Assembly (NCBI RefSeq): GCF_001584145.1
Contig: NZ_CP013232.1
Coordinates: 1,736,001 to 1,800,000, forward strand
Reading direction: 5' to 3'
Length of the DNA: 64,000 bases
From: Collimonas fungivorans
GTDB taxonomy: Bacteria; Pseudomonadota; Gammaproteobacteria; Burkholderiales; Burkholderiaceae_D
In this document: positions 13,689-22,148 of the stretch, one piece after another
How positions within the stretch are numbered: position 1 is the first letter of the stretch
Layout of the letters: every line of letters starts with the position of its first letter
Position numbers and translations under genes: made by a program
The notes under the pieces: generated by a model
The model's database searches: none
The model's input: the letters and a program-made list of their open reading frames with translations, nothing else
What the model was told of the DNA's origin: nothing

Positions 13689-14771
13689 TCAAGCCAGCCA
13701 ACGCAGCACCAGCATATTGATCAAGGCGCCGCCGACGATCAGCCAGCCGAACAATACCGCCGCAAACACCAGCGGTTTGACTCCTGCGGTGCGCAGCGAG
13801 GAAAAATGGGTGGATATGCCCAGCGCCGCCATCGCCATGGCCAGCAACACGTTGTCGGCATCGTTGACATGCGACACCAGCGCACCCGGCAGCAGGTGCA
13901 GTGAATTGAGCGCTACGATCGCTACAAAACCGAATGCAAACCAGGGAATCGCCAGGCGGCCTTTTGCGCTGCTGCCTGCTTTCCTGGCGGCGCAGCTTTT
14001 CTTCGAGATGTAAGCCGACAGCAGCATCAGGAACGGCGCCAGCATCATCACTCTCACCATCTTGGTAATCACCGCCGTATTGGCCGCATCGGGGCTGATG
14101 GCGCGGGCCGCGGCCACCACTTGAGCCACTTCATGCACGGTGGACCCGGTAAAGATGCCATAGGCTTGCGGCGAAGCCGCCAGGAACTGCCAGTGCAGGT
14201 TGAGCTGGTACAGCAGCGGATAGAGAAAGATCGCCAGCGACCCGAACACTACGACGGTCGCCACCGCCACCGTCACCTGCGCCGGCTTTGCCCGCAGCAC
14301 AGGTTCGGTAGCCATCACGGCAGCCGCGCCGCAGATCGAGCTGCCGGCGCCGATCAGCATGGCGGTTTCGCGGTCCAGCTTGAATACGCGGGTGCCGAGC
14401 AGCAGCGCCATGCCGAAGGTGGAGCACAGGACCAGGGCGTCGATCAGCACGCCGCTCAGCCCGACGTGGCCGATATCCTGGAACGTCAGCCGGAAACCGT
14501 AGAGGATGATGCCCAGCCGCAGCAGGTTTTGCTTGGAGAAATTGACACCGGCGGCGCAGGAGGGGGCAATCCGCTGGTAACCCAGGTTGCCGGCCAGCAT
14601 GCCGAGCACGATAGCCAGGGTCAGCGCGCTGAAGCCGTGTGACTGCAGCCAGTCTATCCTGGCGGCGGCGATTGCAGCTGCTGCAATCAGGGCGCTAAGC
14701 GCCAGTCCGGCCAGCAGCGGAGGCGGCGTTTTTACGGGGCGGGATGTTGTTGTCAGCGTCGAGGTATTCAC
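13689..14771 (-). CDS. yeiH: YeiH family putative sulfate exporter (UPF0324)
   Basis: Inner-membrane protein with about ten hydrophobic helices. It matches the YeiH/UPF0324 family, for which export of sulfate or another sulfur anion is the usual proposal. Recognisable segments are LRLGIILYGFRLTFQDI and the conserved GAGSSICGAAAVMATEPV loop. 360 residues is typical. The start is GTG at 14771, preceded by GGAAG at good spacing. It is divergent from a YeiE-like LysR gene, the same arrangement as yeiE/yeiH in enterobacteria, so the regulator very likely controls it through the palindrome between them. Confidence 0.9.
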   Translation of the reverse strand: MNTSTLTTTSRPVKTPPPLLAGLALSALIAAAAIAAARIDWLQSHGFSALTLAIVLGMLAGNLGYQRIAPSCAAGVNFSKQNLLRLGIILYGFRLTFQDIGHVGLSGVLIDALVLCSTFGMALLLGTRVFKLDRETAMLIGAGSSICGAAAVMATEPVLRAKPAQVTVAVATVVVFGSLAIFLYPLLYQLNLHWQFLAASPQAYGIFTGSTVHEVAQVVAAARAISPDAANTAVITKMVRVMMLAPFLMLLSAYISKKSCAARKAGSSAKGRLAIPWFAFGFVAIVALNSLHLLPGALVSHVNDADNVLLAMAMAALGISTHFSSLRTAGVKPLVFAAVLFGWLIVGGALINMLVLRWLA

Positions 14772-14837
14772 TAGGACTTCCAGTCAGATGCGGCCATGCC
14801 GCCATGGAAGTCACTATAGCTATTTGATATCTAAAAG

Positions 14838-14873
14838 AAAAACAGATTAATTTTGTATAATTAACCTGTTTTT
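14838..14873. promoter_or_regulatory. 36-bp near-perfect palindrome, probable YeiE operator
   Basis: Two 15-base arms (AAAAACAGATTAATT and, read on the other strand, AAAAACAGGTTAATT) differ at one position and flank a 6-base centre TTGTAT. The site is 66 bp from the yeiH start and 43 bp from the yeiE start. LysR-type regulators bind such interrupted AT-rich dyads between themselves and a divergent target, so this is the best candidate site for both autoregulation and yeiH control. Confidence 0.75.
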
Positions 14874-14915
14874 CAGGTAAATTGATCTCGATAAATGTTT
14901 CAGACAAAGGCCAAC

Positions 14916-15806
14916 ATGCGCCTCACTATCAGGCAATTGCAGATTTTCCTGGCGATAGCCCAGTCCGGCAGCACGACAGCGGCGGCGGTACAGATCGCCT
15001 TGTCGCAGTCGGCCGCCAGCGCCGCCCTGAACGAGCTGGAAAACCTGCTCGACTGCCGTTTGTTCGACCGCGTCGGCAAGCGCCTGATCCTCAATGACAA
15101 CGGCCGCCTGCTGCTGCCGCAGGCGGGCCAGGTGGTGGATGCCGCCAAGACCATAGAACAGCAGTTCCTGGCGCCAGGCATGGCGCAGGGCGGCAGCCTG
15201 CAGATCGGTTCCAGCACTACCATTGGCAGTTACCTGCTGCCTGCGCTGATTGCCGCTTACCGGCAACAGCACAGCGAGCTGCAAGTGCGGGTGACGATCG
15301 CCAATACCGCCGACATCGTCGCCGCCGTGGTCAATTTCGAAGTCGACGTCGGCCTTATCGAAGGCCCTAGCCATGCCGCCGACCTGCAGGTGGAGCCATG
15401 GATGGTCGACGAGTTGCTGGTGGTTGCTTCGCCGCAGCATCCGTTGGCCGGCGGCGACCAGAAAGTCGGCTTGGCGCAGCTGCGCCAAGCCGAATGGCTG
15501 CTGCGCGAGCCAGGCTCAGGCACGCGTGAAGCCGTCGAACAAGCCTTGCTGCCGCATCTGCACCATTTGCGGCAAAGCTATGAATTCGGCAATTCGGAAG
15601 CGATCAAGCACGCGACCGCAGCCGGCCTCGGCATCAGTTGCCTGTCGCATGCGGTGGTAGCCGATTTCCTGCAAAGCGGACGGCTGGTGGAGCTGAAAAC
15701 ATCGCTGCCAAGATTGCATCGGCACTTCTACCTGGTCCACAGCAAGCACAAGATCCTGTCGCTGCGGCTGATGCAGTTCCTGGCGTATTGCCGCAGCTGG
15801 TCTTGA
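14916..15806 (+). CDS. yeiE: LysR family regulator, YeiE-like
   Basis: DNA-binding transcription factor. The N-terminal winged helix (about residues 1-60: RLTIRQLQIFLAIAQSGST, LSQSAASAALNELE, RLFDRVGKRLIL) is followed by a LysR substrate domain. Stretches such as GSSTTIGSYLLPALIAAYR, LREPGSGTREAVE and GNSEAIKHATAAGLGISCLS closely resemble enterobacterial YeiE, linked to sulfite/sulfur and iron regulation. The start at 14916 is favoured by AAAGG five bases upstream; an in-frame ATG at 14895 lacks a good ribosome site. Its likely target is the divergent yeiH. Confidence 0.88.
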   Translation: MRLTIRQLQIFLAIAQSGSTTAAAVQIALSQSAASAALNELENLLDCRLFDRVGKRLILNDNGRLLLPQAGQVVDAAKTIEQQFLAPGMAQGGSLQIGSSTTIGSYLLPALIAAYRQQHSELQVRVTIANTADIVAAVVNFEVDVGLIEGPSHAADLQVEPWMVDELLVVASPQHPLAGGDQKVGLAQLRQAEWLLREPGSGTREAVEQALLPHLHHLRQSYEFGNSEAIKHATAAGLGISCLSHAVVADFLQSGRLVELKTSLPRLHRHFYLVHSKHKILSLRLMQFLAYCRSWS

Positions 15807-16015
15807 ATATCCTTTGTTTCCAGCTGTCGTATGTGGCTGCCTTGCCAATGTCGATATCAAAATGGATATCGGTTGTGATAAAAAAGTGATTAGTAAGACT
15901 AGCCAAGTGTTTTTACACTGGCTTCGGTATTTATTCTCTTGAGATTGGCGGGGAAAAGCCTGTCGTGCGATTTTCTTCTTCACTATATTGATATCTGAAA
16001 CCGTATCGAAACTAC
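15807..16015. other. upstream part of the chvE regulatory region
   Basis: Non-coding. After yeiE a bulged hairpin (AGCCA.AGTGT / ACACTGGCT, 15899-15923) could be its 3' end, but it lacks a following T-run. Two oppositely oriented GATATC motifs (15852-15858 and 15865-15871, CGATATC...GATATCG) and a third at 15990-15995 resemble the core of the operator-like site at 16016-16049, so several regulator contacts are possible here. Confidence 0.45.
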
Positions 16016-16049
16016 GAAAAAATTCATTTGTTTGATATCAATGATGTTC
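16016..16049 (+). promoter_or_regulatory. operator-like element A in front of chvE
   Basis: Contains AAAAATTCATT, five bases, then GATATCAAT, with the palindrome TTGATATCAA at 16032-16041. The same arrangement recurs at 26678-26711 (25 of 34 bases identical). A TATATT -10 candidate at 16083-16088 puts this element at about -60, where LysR-type activators usually bind. It is inferred to be the binding site of the LysR regulator at 25631-26572 for the sugar transport/catabolic operon. Confidence 0.65.
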
Positions 16050-16176
16050 GTAAGATAGTGAGGAATTTCATCAGGAAAGGTCTATATTTACTGTTACCCG
16101 GCAACGGACCACGCAGTCAATGCAGGTGCATCACAATGTTCTGGCGCAAGATCAAAATAACTAAAGGAGACAAGCT

Positions 16177-17241
16177 GTGAAAATGTTTAAAACGACGATT
16201 GTTGGATTGCTGATTGGCGCATTCGGCCTGGTGTCCCAGGCTGGCGCGCAGGAGAAAGGTCCGATCGGCATTTCGATGCCTACCAAATCCTCGGCGCGCT
16301 GGATCGCCGATGGCGACAATATGGTCAAGGTATTCAAGGAAAAAGGCTACAAGACCGACCTGCAATACGCTGAAGACGACATCCCGAACCAGCTGGCGCA
16401 GATCGAGAACATGGTGACCAAAGGCGTCAAGGTGCTGGTGATCGCCGCCATTGACGGCACTACCTTATCCAACGCCTTGCAAAAAGCTGCCGACAAGGGC
16501 ATCAAGGTCATCGCCTATGACCGCCTGATCCGCGGTTCCAAGAACGTCGACTACTACGCTACTTTCGACAATTTCCAGGTCGGCGTGCTGCAAGCCGGCT
16601 ATATCGAAAAAACACTTGGCCTGAAGGAAGGCAAGGGCCCGTTCAATATCGAATTGTTCGGCGGTTCGGCTGACGACAATAACGCCTTCTTCTTCTACAA
16701 CGGCGCGATGTCGGTGCTGCAGCCGTATATCGACAAAGGCAAGCTGGTGGTGCGCAGCAAGCAGACCGGCATGGACAAGGTTTCGACCTTGCGCTGGGAT
16801 GGCGCGGTAGCCCAGGCGCGCATGGATAACCTGCTCAGCGCCTACTACGGCAACGCCCACGTGGACGCAGTGCTGTCGCCGTACGACGGCATCAGCATCG
16901 GCATCCTGTCGTCGCTCAAGGGCGTAGGCTACGGCACGCCGAAGCAACCGATGCCGATCGTGACCGGCCAGGACGCTGAAGTCCCTTCGGTGAAATCGAT
17001 CGTGCGCGGCGAGCAGCGCCAGACCGTATTCAAGGATACGCGCGAACTGGCCAAGGTGACGGTCGGCATGGTAGACGCCATGCTGAGCGGCAAGGCGCCG
17101 GCCATCAACGATACCAAGACGTATAACAACGGCGTCAAGATCGTGCCTTCCTACCTGTTGAAGCCAGTCAGCGTCGATGCCTCCAACTGGAAGCAAGTGC
17201 TGGTCGGCAGCGGTTACTACACCGAAGCCCAGATCAAATAA
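16177..17241 (+). CDS. chvE: ChvE-type multiple-monosaccharide binding protein
   Basis: Periplasmic solute-binding protein of a CUT2 sugar ABC transporter. The signal peptide is about residues 1-24 (cleavage after AGA). Long stretches match Agrobacterium ChvE, which binds arabinose, galactose, glucose, xylose and fucose: [64 protein letters not shown] and [20 protein letters not shown]. 354 residues is normal. The start is GTG at 16177, with AGGAG at ideal spacing; ATG 16183 is an alternative. It heads the operon with gguA, gguB and the arabinose enzymes. A hairpin separates it from gguA, probably giving the binding protein higher expression. Confidence 0.95.
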   Translation: MKMFKTTIVGLLIGAFGLVSQAGAQEKGPIGISMPTKSSARWIADGDNMVKVFKEKGYKTDLQYAEDDIPNQLAQIENMVTKGVKVLVIAAIDGTTLSNALQKAADKGIKVIAYDRLIRGSKNVDYYATFDNFQVGVLQAGYIEKTLGLKEGKGPFNIELFGGSADDNNAFFFYNGAMSVLQPYIDKGKLVVRSKQTGMDKVSTLRWDGAVAQARMDNLLSAYYGNAHVDAVLSPYDGISIGILSSLKGVGYGTPKQPMPIVTGQDAEVPSVKSIVRGEQRQTVFKDTRELAKVTVGMVDAMLSGKAPAINDTKTYNNGVKIVPSYLLKPVSVDASNWKQVLVGSGYYTEAQIK

Positions 17242-17289
17242 GCGTCGGCCGGGATGTAGCAATACGTAGTAATGAAGAGTCTTGTTTGG

Positions 17290-17330
17290 CCGGACCTTGC
17301 AATTCGCAGAAGCGGGTTGCAAGGTCCCGG
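17290..17330 (+). other. intercistronic stem-loop between chvE and gguA
   Basis: Perfect 11-bp arms GGACCTTGCAA (17292-17302) and TTGCAAGGTCC (17317-17327), extended by CCGG pairing with a one-base bulge. There is no T-run, so it is not a standard terminator. Such hairpins after binding-protein genes commonly protect the upstream mRNA from 3' exonucleases. Confidence 0.8.
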
Positions 17331-17374
17331 AGTCAGGCGCTGGCGTAGGTTTGAGGTAAGCGAGGTAACAACAG

Positions 17375-18907
17375 ATGGAAACCATCCTGGAAATGCGCGG
17401 GATCGGGAAGACATTCCCGGGAGTCAAAGCATTGGACAATGTCAACCTGGCAGTCCGTAACGGCGAGATCCACGCCGTGGTCGGTGAAAACGGCGCCGGA
17501 AAATCCACCTTGATGAAAGTATTGAGCGGCGTCTATCCGCACGGTTCCTATACCGGCGAGATCCGCTTCGAAGGCATGGCGCGGCAGTTCGACGGCATCG
17601 CCGACAGCGAAAAGATCGGCATCATCATCATCCACCAGGAATTGGCGCTGGTGCCGCTGCTGTCGATTACGGAGAACATTTTCCTCGGCAACGAACAGGC
17701 TACAAACGGCGTGATCGATTGGGAAGTTTCCTACGCCAAGACCAAGGAACTGCTGGCCAAGGTCGGCCTGAAGGAATCGCCCAGCACGCTGATCACCAAC
17801 CTCGGCGTCGGCAAGCAACAGCTGATTGAAATCGCCAAGGCGCTGTCGAAGCAGGTCAAGCTGCTGATCCTCGACGAACCGACCGCCAGCCTGAACGAAA
17901 GCGACAGCGACGCCTTGCTGGATTTGCTGCTGGAGCTCAAGGCGCAGGGTATTTCCTCCATCCTGATTTCCCACAAGCTCAACGAAATTTCCAAGGTCGC
18001 CGATTCGATCACGATCCTGCGCGACGGCTCCACGGTCGATACCCTGGATTGCCACAAGGAAGTGATCAGCGAAGACCGTATCATCCAGAACATGGTCGGA
18101 CGTGAGATGGCGGACCGCTATCCCAAGCGCAACCCGGATATCGGCGAGACCATATTCGAGGTAAAGCAATGGTCTGTCCACCACCCGATCCATCCTGAAC
18201 GGCAGGTGATCAAGGGTGTCGATTTCCATGTCAAGAAAGGCGAGATCGTCGGCATCGCCGGCTTGATGGGGGCCGGCCGCACCGAACTGGCGATGAGCAT
18301 TTTCGGCCGTGCCTACGGCCAGCGCATCAGCGGCAAGGTGTTTTTGCGCGGCAAGGAAATCGACGTCAGCAACGTGCAAAAAGCCATCGACAACGGCATT
18401 GCCTATGTCACCGAAGACAGGAAAGGCTACGGCCTGATCCTTGACCAGGATATCAAGAAGAACATCACGCTGGCCAATCTGAACGGCATTGCGGACAGCA
18501 GCGTGATCGACGAAGGGCGCGAGTATGCGGTCGCCGCCGATTACCGGCGCCAGCTGAAGATACGCTGCTCGAACGTGTTCCAGAAAGTGCTGAACCTGTC
18601 CGGCGGCAACCAGCAGAAAGTGGTGCTCAGCAAGTGGCTGTTTTCCAACCCCGACGTGCTGATCCTGGACGAACCGACGCGCGGCATCGACGTCGGCGCC
18701 AAGTACGAGATCTACACCATCATCGACCAGCTGGCCCGCGAAGGCAAATGCATCATCATGATTTCATCGGAAATGCCGGAACTGCTGGGCATGTGCGACC
18801 GCATCTATGTCATGAACGAGGGAAAATTTGTCGGCGAAATGGCGGCGGCGGAAGCATCCCAGGAAAGAATCATGCGCAGCATAGTGAGAAATGAGTGCGT
18901 AAAGTGA
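17375..18907 (+). CDS. gguA: multiple-monosaccharide ABC transporter ATP-binding protein GguA (MmsA)
   Basis: Cytoplasmic ATPase of the ChvE-Ggu importer, with two fused nucleotide-binding domains as in CUT2 transporters. The first has Walker [10 protein letters not shown] (37-45), a [15 protein letters not shown] signature and Walker [12 protein letters not shown]. The second has the degenerate P-loop GLMGAGRTE typical of these proteins, an intact [15 protein letters not shown] and [19 protein letters not shown]. 510 residues is standard. It closely follows the Agrobacterium GguA sequence pattern. GAGGT lies 9 bases before the start. gguB follows after 18 bp. Confidence 0.95.
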   Translation: METILEMRGIGKTFPGVKALDNVNLAVRNGEIHAVVGENGAGKSTLMKVLSGVYPHGSYTGEIRFEGMARQFDGIADSEKIGIIIIHQELALVPLLSITENIFLGNEQATNGVIDWEVSYAKTKELLAKVGLKESPSTLITNLGVGKQQLIEIAKALSKQVKLLILDEPTASLNESDSDALLDLLLELKAQGISSILISHKLNEISKVADSITILRDGSTVDTLDCHKEVISEDRIIQNMVGREMADRYPKRNPDIGETIFEVKQWSVHHPIHPERQVIKGVDFHVKKGEIVGIAGLMGAGRTELAMSIFGRAYGQRISGKVFLRGKEIDVSNVQKAIDNGIAYVTEDRKGYGLILDQDIKKNITLANLNGIADSSVIDEGREYAVAADYRRQLKIRCSNVFQKVLNLSGGNQQKVVLSKWLFSNPDVLILDEPTRGIDVGAKYEIYTIIDQLAREGKCIIMISSEMPELLGMCDRIYVMNEGKFVGEMAAAEASQERIMRSIVRNECVK

Positions 18908-18925
18908 AGAACGGAGACAACTGAA

Positions 18926-20143
18926 ATGAACCAAGATATAGCAGCGCCGGCAGCCAGCGAAAACCGGCCCCAGCCCGCAGCCGAAAAGAAGGAATACAAC
19001 GGCTTCCTGAAGAACAACATGCGTGAATACGGCATGCTGATGTCGCTGATCGCGATCATGGCGTTTTTCCAGTACATGACCAACGGCACCCTGATGCAGC
19101 CGCTGAACCTGACCAACCTGGTGCTGCAGAACAGCTATATCGTCATCATGGCGCTCGGCATGCTGATGGTCATCGTGGCCGGCCATATCGATTTGTCGGT
19201 GGGGTCGGTAGTCGGATTCATCGGCGCTCTGGCGGCGGTACTGATCGTCAACCTGCACATGAATTTCGTACTGGCCAGCATCCTGTGCATCCTGGCCGGC
19301 GCCGTGATCGGCGCGGCCCAAGGATATTGGGTAGCGTTTTTCAAGATACCTTCGTTCATCGTCACCCTGGCCGGCATGCTGGTGTTCAAGGGATTGACGC
19401 TGGCGCTGCTGCAGGGGCAATCGATAGGACCGTTCCCCGACGATTTCCAGATGCTCAGTTCGGGCTTCATCCCGGATCTCTTCAGCGCAGCCGACTTGCG
19501 CATCACTTCCCTGCTGGTAGGCGTGGCGGTCGCCGCCATCATGATCTTTGTCAAGGTCCGTGCCCGCACCAAGCAGACCAAGCATGGCATGGAAGATGAA
19601 CCTTATGTGTTCTTCATCTTGAAGAACGCCGTGTTTGCCGCCGTCATCATCTTCTTCAGCTATCTGCTGGCGTCCTATAAAGGCATGCCGAATGTGCTGA
19701 TCATCATGTTCCTGCTGATGGTGGTGTATACCTTCGTCGCTAACCGCACCACGATCGGACGCCGCATCTATGCGGTCGGCGGCAACGAGAAGGCCGCCAA
19801 GCTGTCCGGCATCAAGACTTCGCGCGTATCGTTTTACACCTTCATCAACATGGGCATGCTGGCTGCGCTGGCAGGGCTGATTTTCGCGGCCCGCCTCAAT
19901 ACCGCTACACCCAAGGCCGGCACCGGTTTCGAGCTGGACGTGATTGCAGCCTGCTTCATCGGCGGCGCGTCGGCTTCCGGCGGCGTCGGCAAGGTCATGG
20001 GAGCGGTGATCGGCGCTTTCGTGATGGGCGTGATGAACAATGGCATGTCGATCATGGGCATCGGCATCGATTATCAGCAGGTGATCAAGGGGCTGGTGTT
20101 GCTGGCCGCGGTATTTGTCGACGTCTACAACAAGAACAAATAA
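18926..20143 (+). CDS. gguB: multiple-monosaccharide ABC transporter permease GguB (MmsB)
   Basis: Inner-membrane permease partner of GguA and ChvE. After a hydrophilic N-terminus (about 35 residues) come about ten hydrophobic helices. The family motifs MVIVAGHIDLSVGSVVGFIGA and YAVGGNEKAAKLSGIKT are present; the latter is the loop that contacts the ATPase. The C-terminal AACFIGGASASGGVGKVMGA is also characteristic. 405 residues matches GguB/MmsB proteins, which are longer than XylH/AraH. It is co-transcribed with gguA; the sugar-acid enzymes begin 126 bp later on the same strand. Confidence 0.94.
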   Translation: MNQDIAAPAASENRPQPAAEKKEYNGFLKNNMREYGMLMSLIAIMAFFQYMTNGTLMQPLNLTNLVLQNSYIVIMALGMLMVIVAGHIDLSVGSVVGFIGALAAVLIVNLHMNFVLASILCILAGAVIGAAQGYWVAFFKIPSFIVTLAGMLVFKGLTLALLQGQSIGPFPDDFQMLSSGFIPDLFSAADLRITSLLVGVAVAAIMIFVKVRARTKQTKHGMEDEPYVFFILKNAVFAAVIIFFSYLLASYKGMPNVLIIMFLLMVVYTFVANRTTIGRRIYAVGGNEKAAKLSGIKTSRVSFYTFINMGMLAALAGLIFAARLNTATPKAGTGFELDVIAACFIGGASASGGVGKVMGAVIGAFVMGVMNNGMSIMGIGIDYQQVIKGLVLLAAVFVDVYNKNK

Positions 20144-20269
20144 CAAGGCGGCTGCGCTTATTCGCCATTATTAACTGCGGCCGGCGATTTTTCATATTTC
20201 AATTTTAAAGCTGGCGTCCGTCCCGATGCGGATGGATGCCGCCCCGACAATTTCAAGAGGAAGCCAAAG

Positions 20270-22033
20270 ATGACTGTCGATAAAAAGCATCCGCTCCAGA
20301 ATACACGCCCGTTGCGTTCGGCCGAATGGTTCGGCAGCAACGACAAGAACGGCATGATGTACCGCAGCTGGATGAAGAACCAGGGAATTCCCGACCACGA
20401 ATTCCAGGGCAAGCCCATCATCGGCATCTGCAATACCTGGTCGGAACTGACACCGTGCAACGCCCATTTCCGCAAGATCGCCGAACACGTCAAGCGCGGC
20501 ATTTCGGAAGCAGGCGGATTCCCGGTGGAGTTCCCGGTATTTTCCAACGGCGAATCGAACCTGCGGCCGACCGCCATGCTGACCCGCAACCTGGCCAGCA
20601 TGGATGTAGAAGAATCGATCCGCGGCAATCCGATGGATGCGGTAGTGCTGCTGGTGGGCTGCGACAAGACTACGCCGGCCTTGCTGATGGGCGCCGCCAG
20701 CTGCGATATTCCGGCGATCGTGGTGACCGGCGGCCCGATGCTGAACGGCAAACACGAAGGCAAGGACCTGGGTTCCGGCACCGCCGTCTGGCAGCTGAGT
20801 GAAGCGGTCAAGGGCGGCGAGATCAGCATGCACCAGTTCCTGGCGGCCGAAGCCGGCATGTCGCGCTCGGCCGGTACCTGCAACACCATGGGCACGGCTT
20901 CGACCATGGCCTGCATGGCCGAGGCGCTGGGCACATCGCTGCCGCACAATGCGGCGATTCCGGCAGTCGATGCGCGTCGTTATGTGCTGGCGCACATGTC
21001 GGGCATGCGGATTGTCGACATGGTGTGGGAAGACCTGCGCTTGTCGAAAATACTGACCCGCGAAGCGTTTGAAAACGCGATCCGGGTGAATGCCGCGATC
21101 GGCGGCTCGACCAACGCCGTGATCCACCTGAAGGCGATCGCCGCCCGCATCGGCGTGCCGCTGGAACTGGAAGATTGGACTCGCATCGGCCGCGGCACGC
21201 CGACCCTGGTCGACCTGCAGCCGTCCGGCCGCTTCCTGATGGAAGAGTTTTATTACGCCGGCGGTTTGCCCGGCGTACTGCGCCGCCTGGGCGAAGCGGG
21301 ACTGCTGCCGCACAAGGACGCCTTGACGGTGAACGGCAAGTCGCTGTGGGAAAACAACCAGGACGCGCCTATCTATAACGATGAAGTGATCCGCGTCATC
21401 GACAAGCCCCTGATCGCCGACGGCGGCATCTGCATCCTGCGCGGCAACCTGGCGCCGCGCGGCGCAGTGCTCAAGCCGTCTGCCGCCACGCCGGCACTGA
21501 TGCAGCATCGCGGCAAGGCGGTAGTGTTCGAAGACTTCGCGCATTACAAGGCGCGCATCAACGATCCCGAACTGGAAGTCGACGCCAGCTCGGTGCTGGT
21601 GATGAAAAATTGCGGCCCCAAGGGTTATCCCGGCATGGCCGAGGTCGGCAACATGGGTTTGCCGCCGAAACTGCTGGCGCAGGGCATCAAGGACATGGTG
21701 CGGATTTCGGATGCCCGCATGAGCGGCACCGCCTACGGCACCGTGGTGCTGCACGTGGCGCCGGAAGCGGCCGCCGGCGGCCCGTTGGGCATCGTGCAGG
21801 ATGGCGACTGGATAGAACTGGATTGCGCCGGCGGCCGTTTGCACCTGGATATCAGCGACGCCGAAATGGCGCAGCGCCAGGTGGCAAGGGAAGCGGTGAA
21901 CGCTGCAGCGGTGACGGCGCACAGCGGCTACCAGCGTCTGTACATAGACCGGGTATTGCAGGCCGACGAAGGCTGCGATTTCGATTTCCTGGTCGGCTGC
22001 CGCGGCTCGGCCGTACCTAAGCACTCCCACTAA
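20270..22033 (+). CDS. L-arabonate dehydratase (IlvD/EDD family)
   Basis: Predicted to dehydrate L-arabonate to L-2-keto-3-deoxyarabonate in the oxidative pentose pathway. It is an IlvD/EDD-family Fe-S enzyme. Cys63 (TPCNAH), Cys131 (VGCDKTTP) and Cys204 (SAGTCNTMG) have the spacing (68 and 73 residues) of the [2Fe-2S] ligands known from characterised L-arabinonate dehydratases, and Lys133 of CDKTTP is also conserved. 587 residues fits the sugar-acid branch better than IlvD itself. Between a sugar ABC transporter and an AraD1-type gene, a pentonate substrate is strongly implied; D-galactonate or D-fuconate remain possible. AAGAGG precedes the ATG. Confidence 0.9.
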   Translation: MTVDKKHPLQNTRPLRSAEWFGSNDKNGMMYRSWMKNQGIPDHEFQGKPIIGICNTWSELTPCNAHFRKIAEHVKRGISEAGGFPVEFPVFSNGESNLRPTAMLTRNLASMDVEESIRGNPMDAVVLLVGCDKTTPALLMGAASCDIPAIVVTGGPMLNGKHEGKDLGSGTAVWQLSEAVKGGEISMHQFLAAEAGMSRSAGTCNTMGTASTMACMAEALGTSLPHNAAIPAVDARRYVLAHMSGMRIVDMVWEDLRLSKILTREAFENAIRVNAAIGGSTNAVIHLKAIAARIGVPLELEDWTRIGRGTPTLVDLQPSGRFLMEEFYYAGGLPGVLRRLGEAGLLPHKDALTVNGKSLWENNQDAPIYNDEVIRVIDKPLIADGGICILRGNLAPRGAVLKPSAATPALMQHRGKAVVFEDFAHYKARINDPELEVDASSVLVMKNCGPKGYPGMAEVGNMGLPPKLLAQGIKDMVRISDARMSGTAYGTVVLHVAPEAAAGGPLGIVQDGDWIELDCAGGRLHLDISDAEMAQRQVAREAVNAAAVTAHSGYQRLYIDRVLQADEGCDFDFLVGCRGSAVPKHSH

Positions 22034-22041
22034 GTGCAGTC

Positions 22042-22112
22042 GTAGGGTGGGCACGCTTTTGTGCCCACGCTGTTTTGATATCCGCGTGGGCACAAAAGCG
22101 TGCCCACCCTAC
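22042..22112. repeat. 29-bp perfect inverted repeat (REP/BIME-like double hairpin)
   Basis: Arms 22042-22070 and 22084-22112 are exact reverse complements of 29 bases around a 13-base centre. Each arm is itself a hairpin (GTGGGCAC, loop GCTTTT, GTGCCCAC), so the element can fold as one long stem or two short ones. It sits 8 bp after the dehydratase stop inside the operon. The GTAGGGTGGGCAC motif is typical of dispersed REP-type repeats; I did not notice a second copy in this window. Confidence 0.9.
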
Positions 22113-22148
22113 AATTAATTTCGTGACGTTAGTAAATGGGAGAAACAC

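Noticed and set aside
22071..22083. GATATC in the centre of the 29-bp inverted repeat as another copy of the shared operator
   Set aside because: Only the 6-base core is shared; the AAAAATTCATT half is absent.
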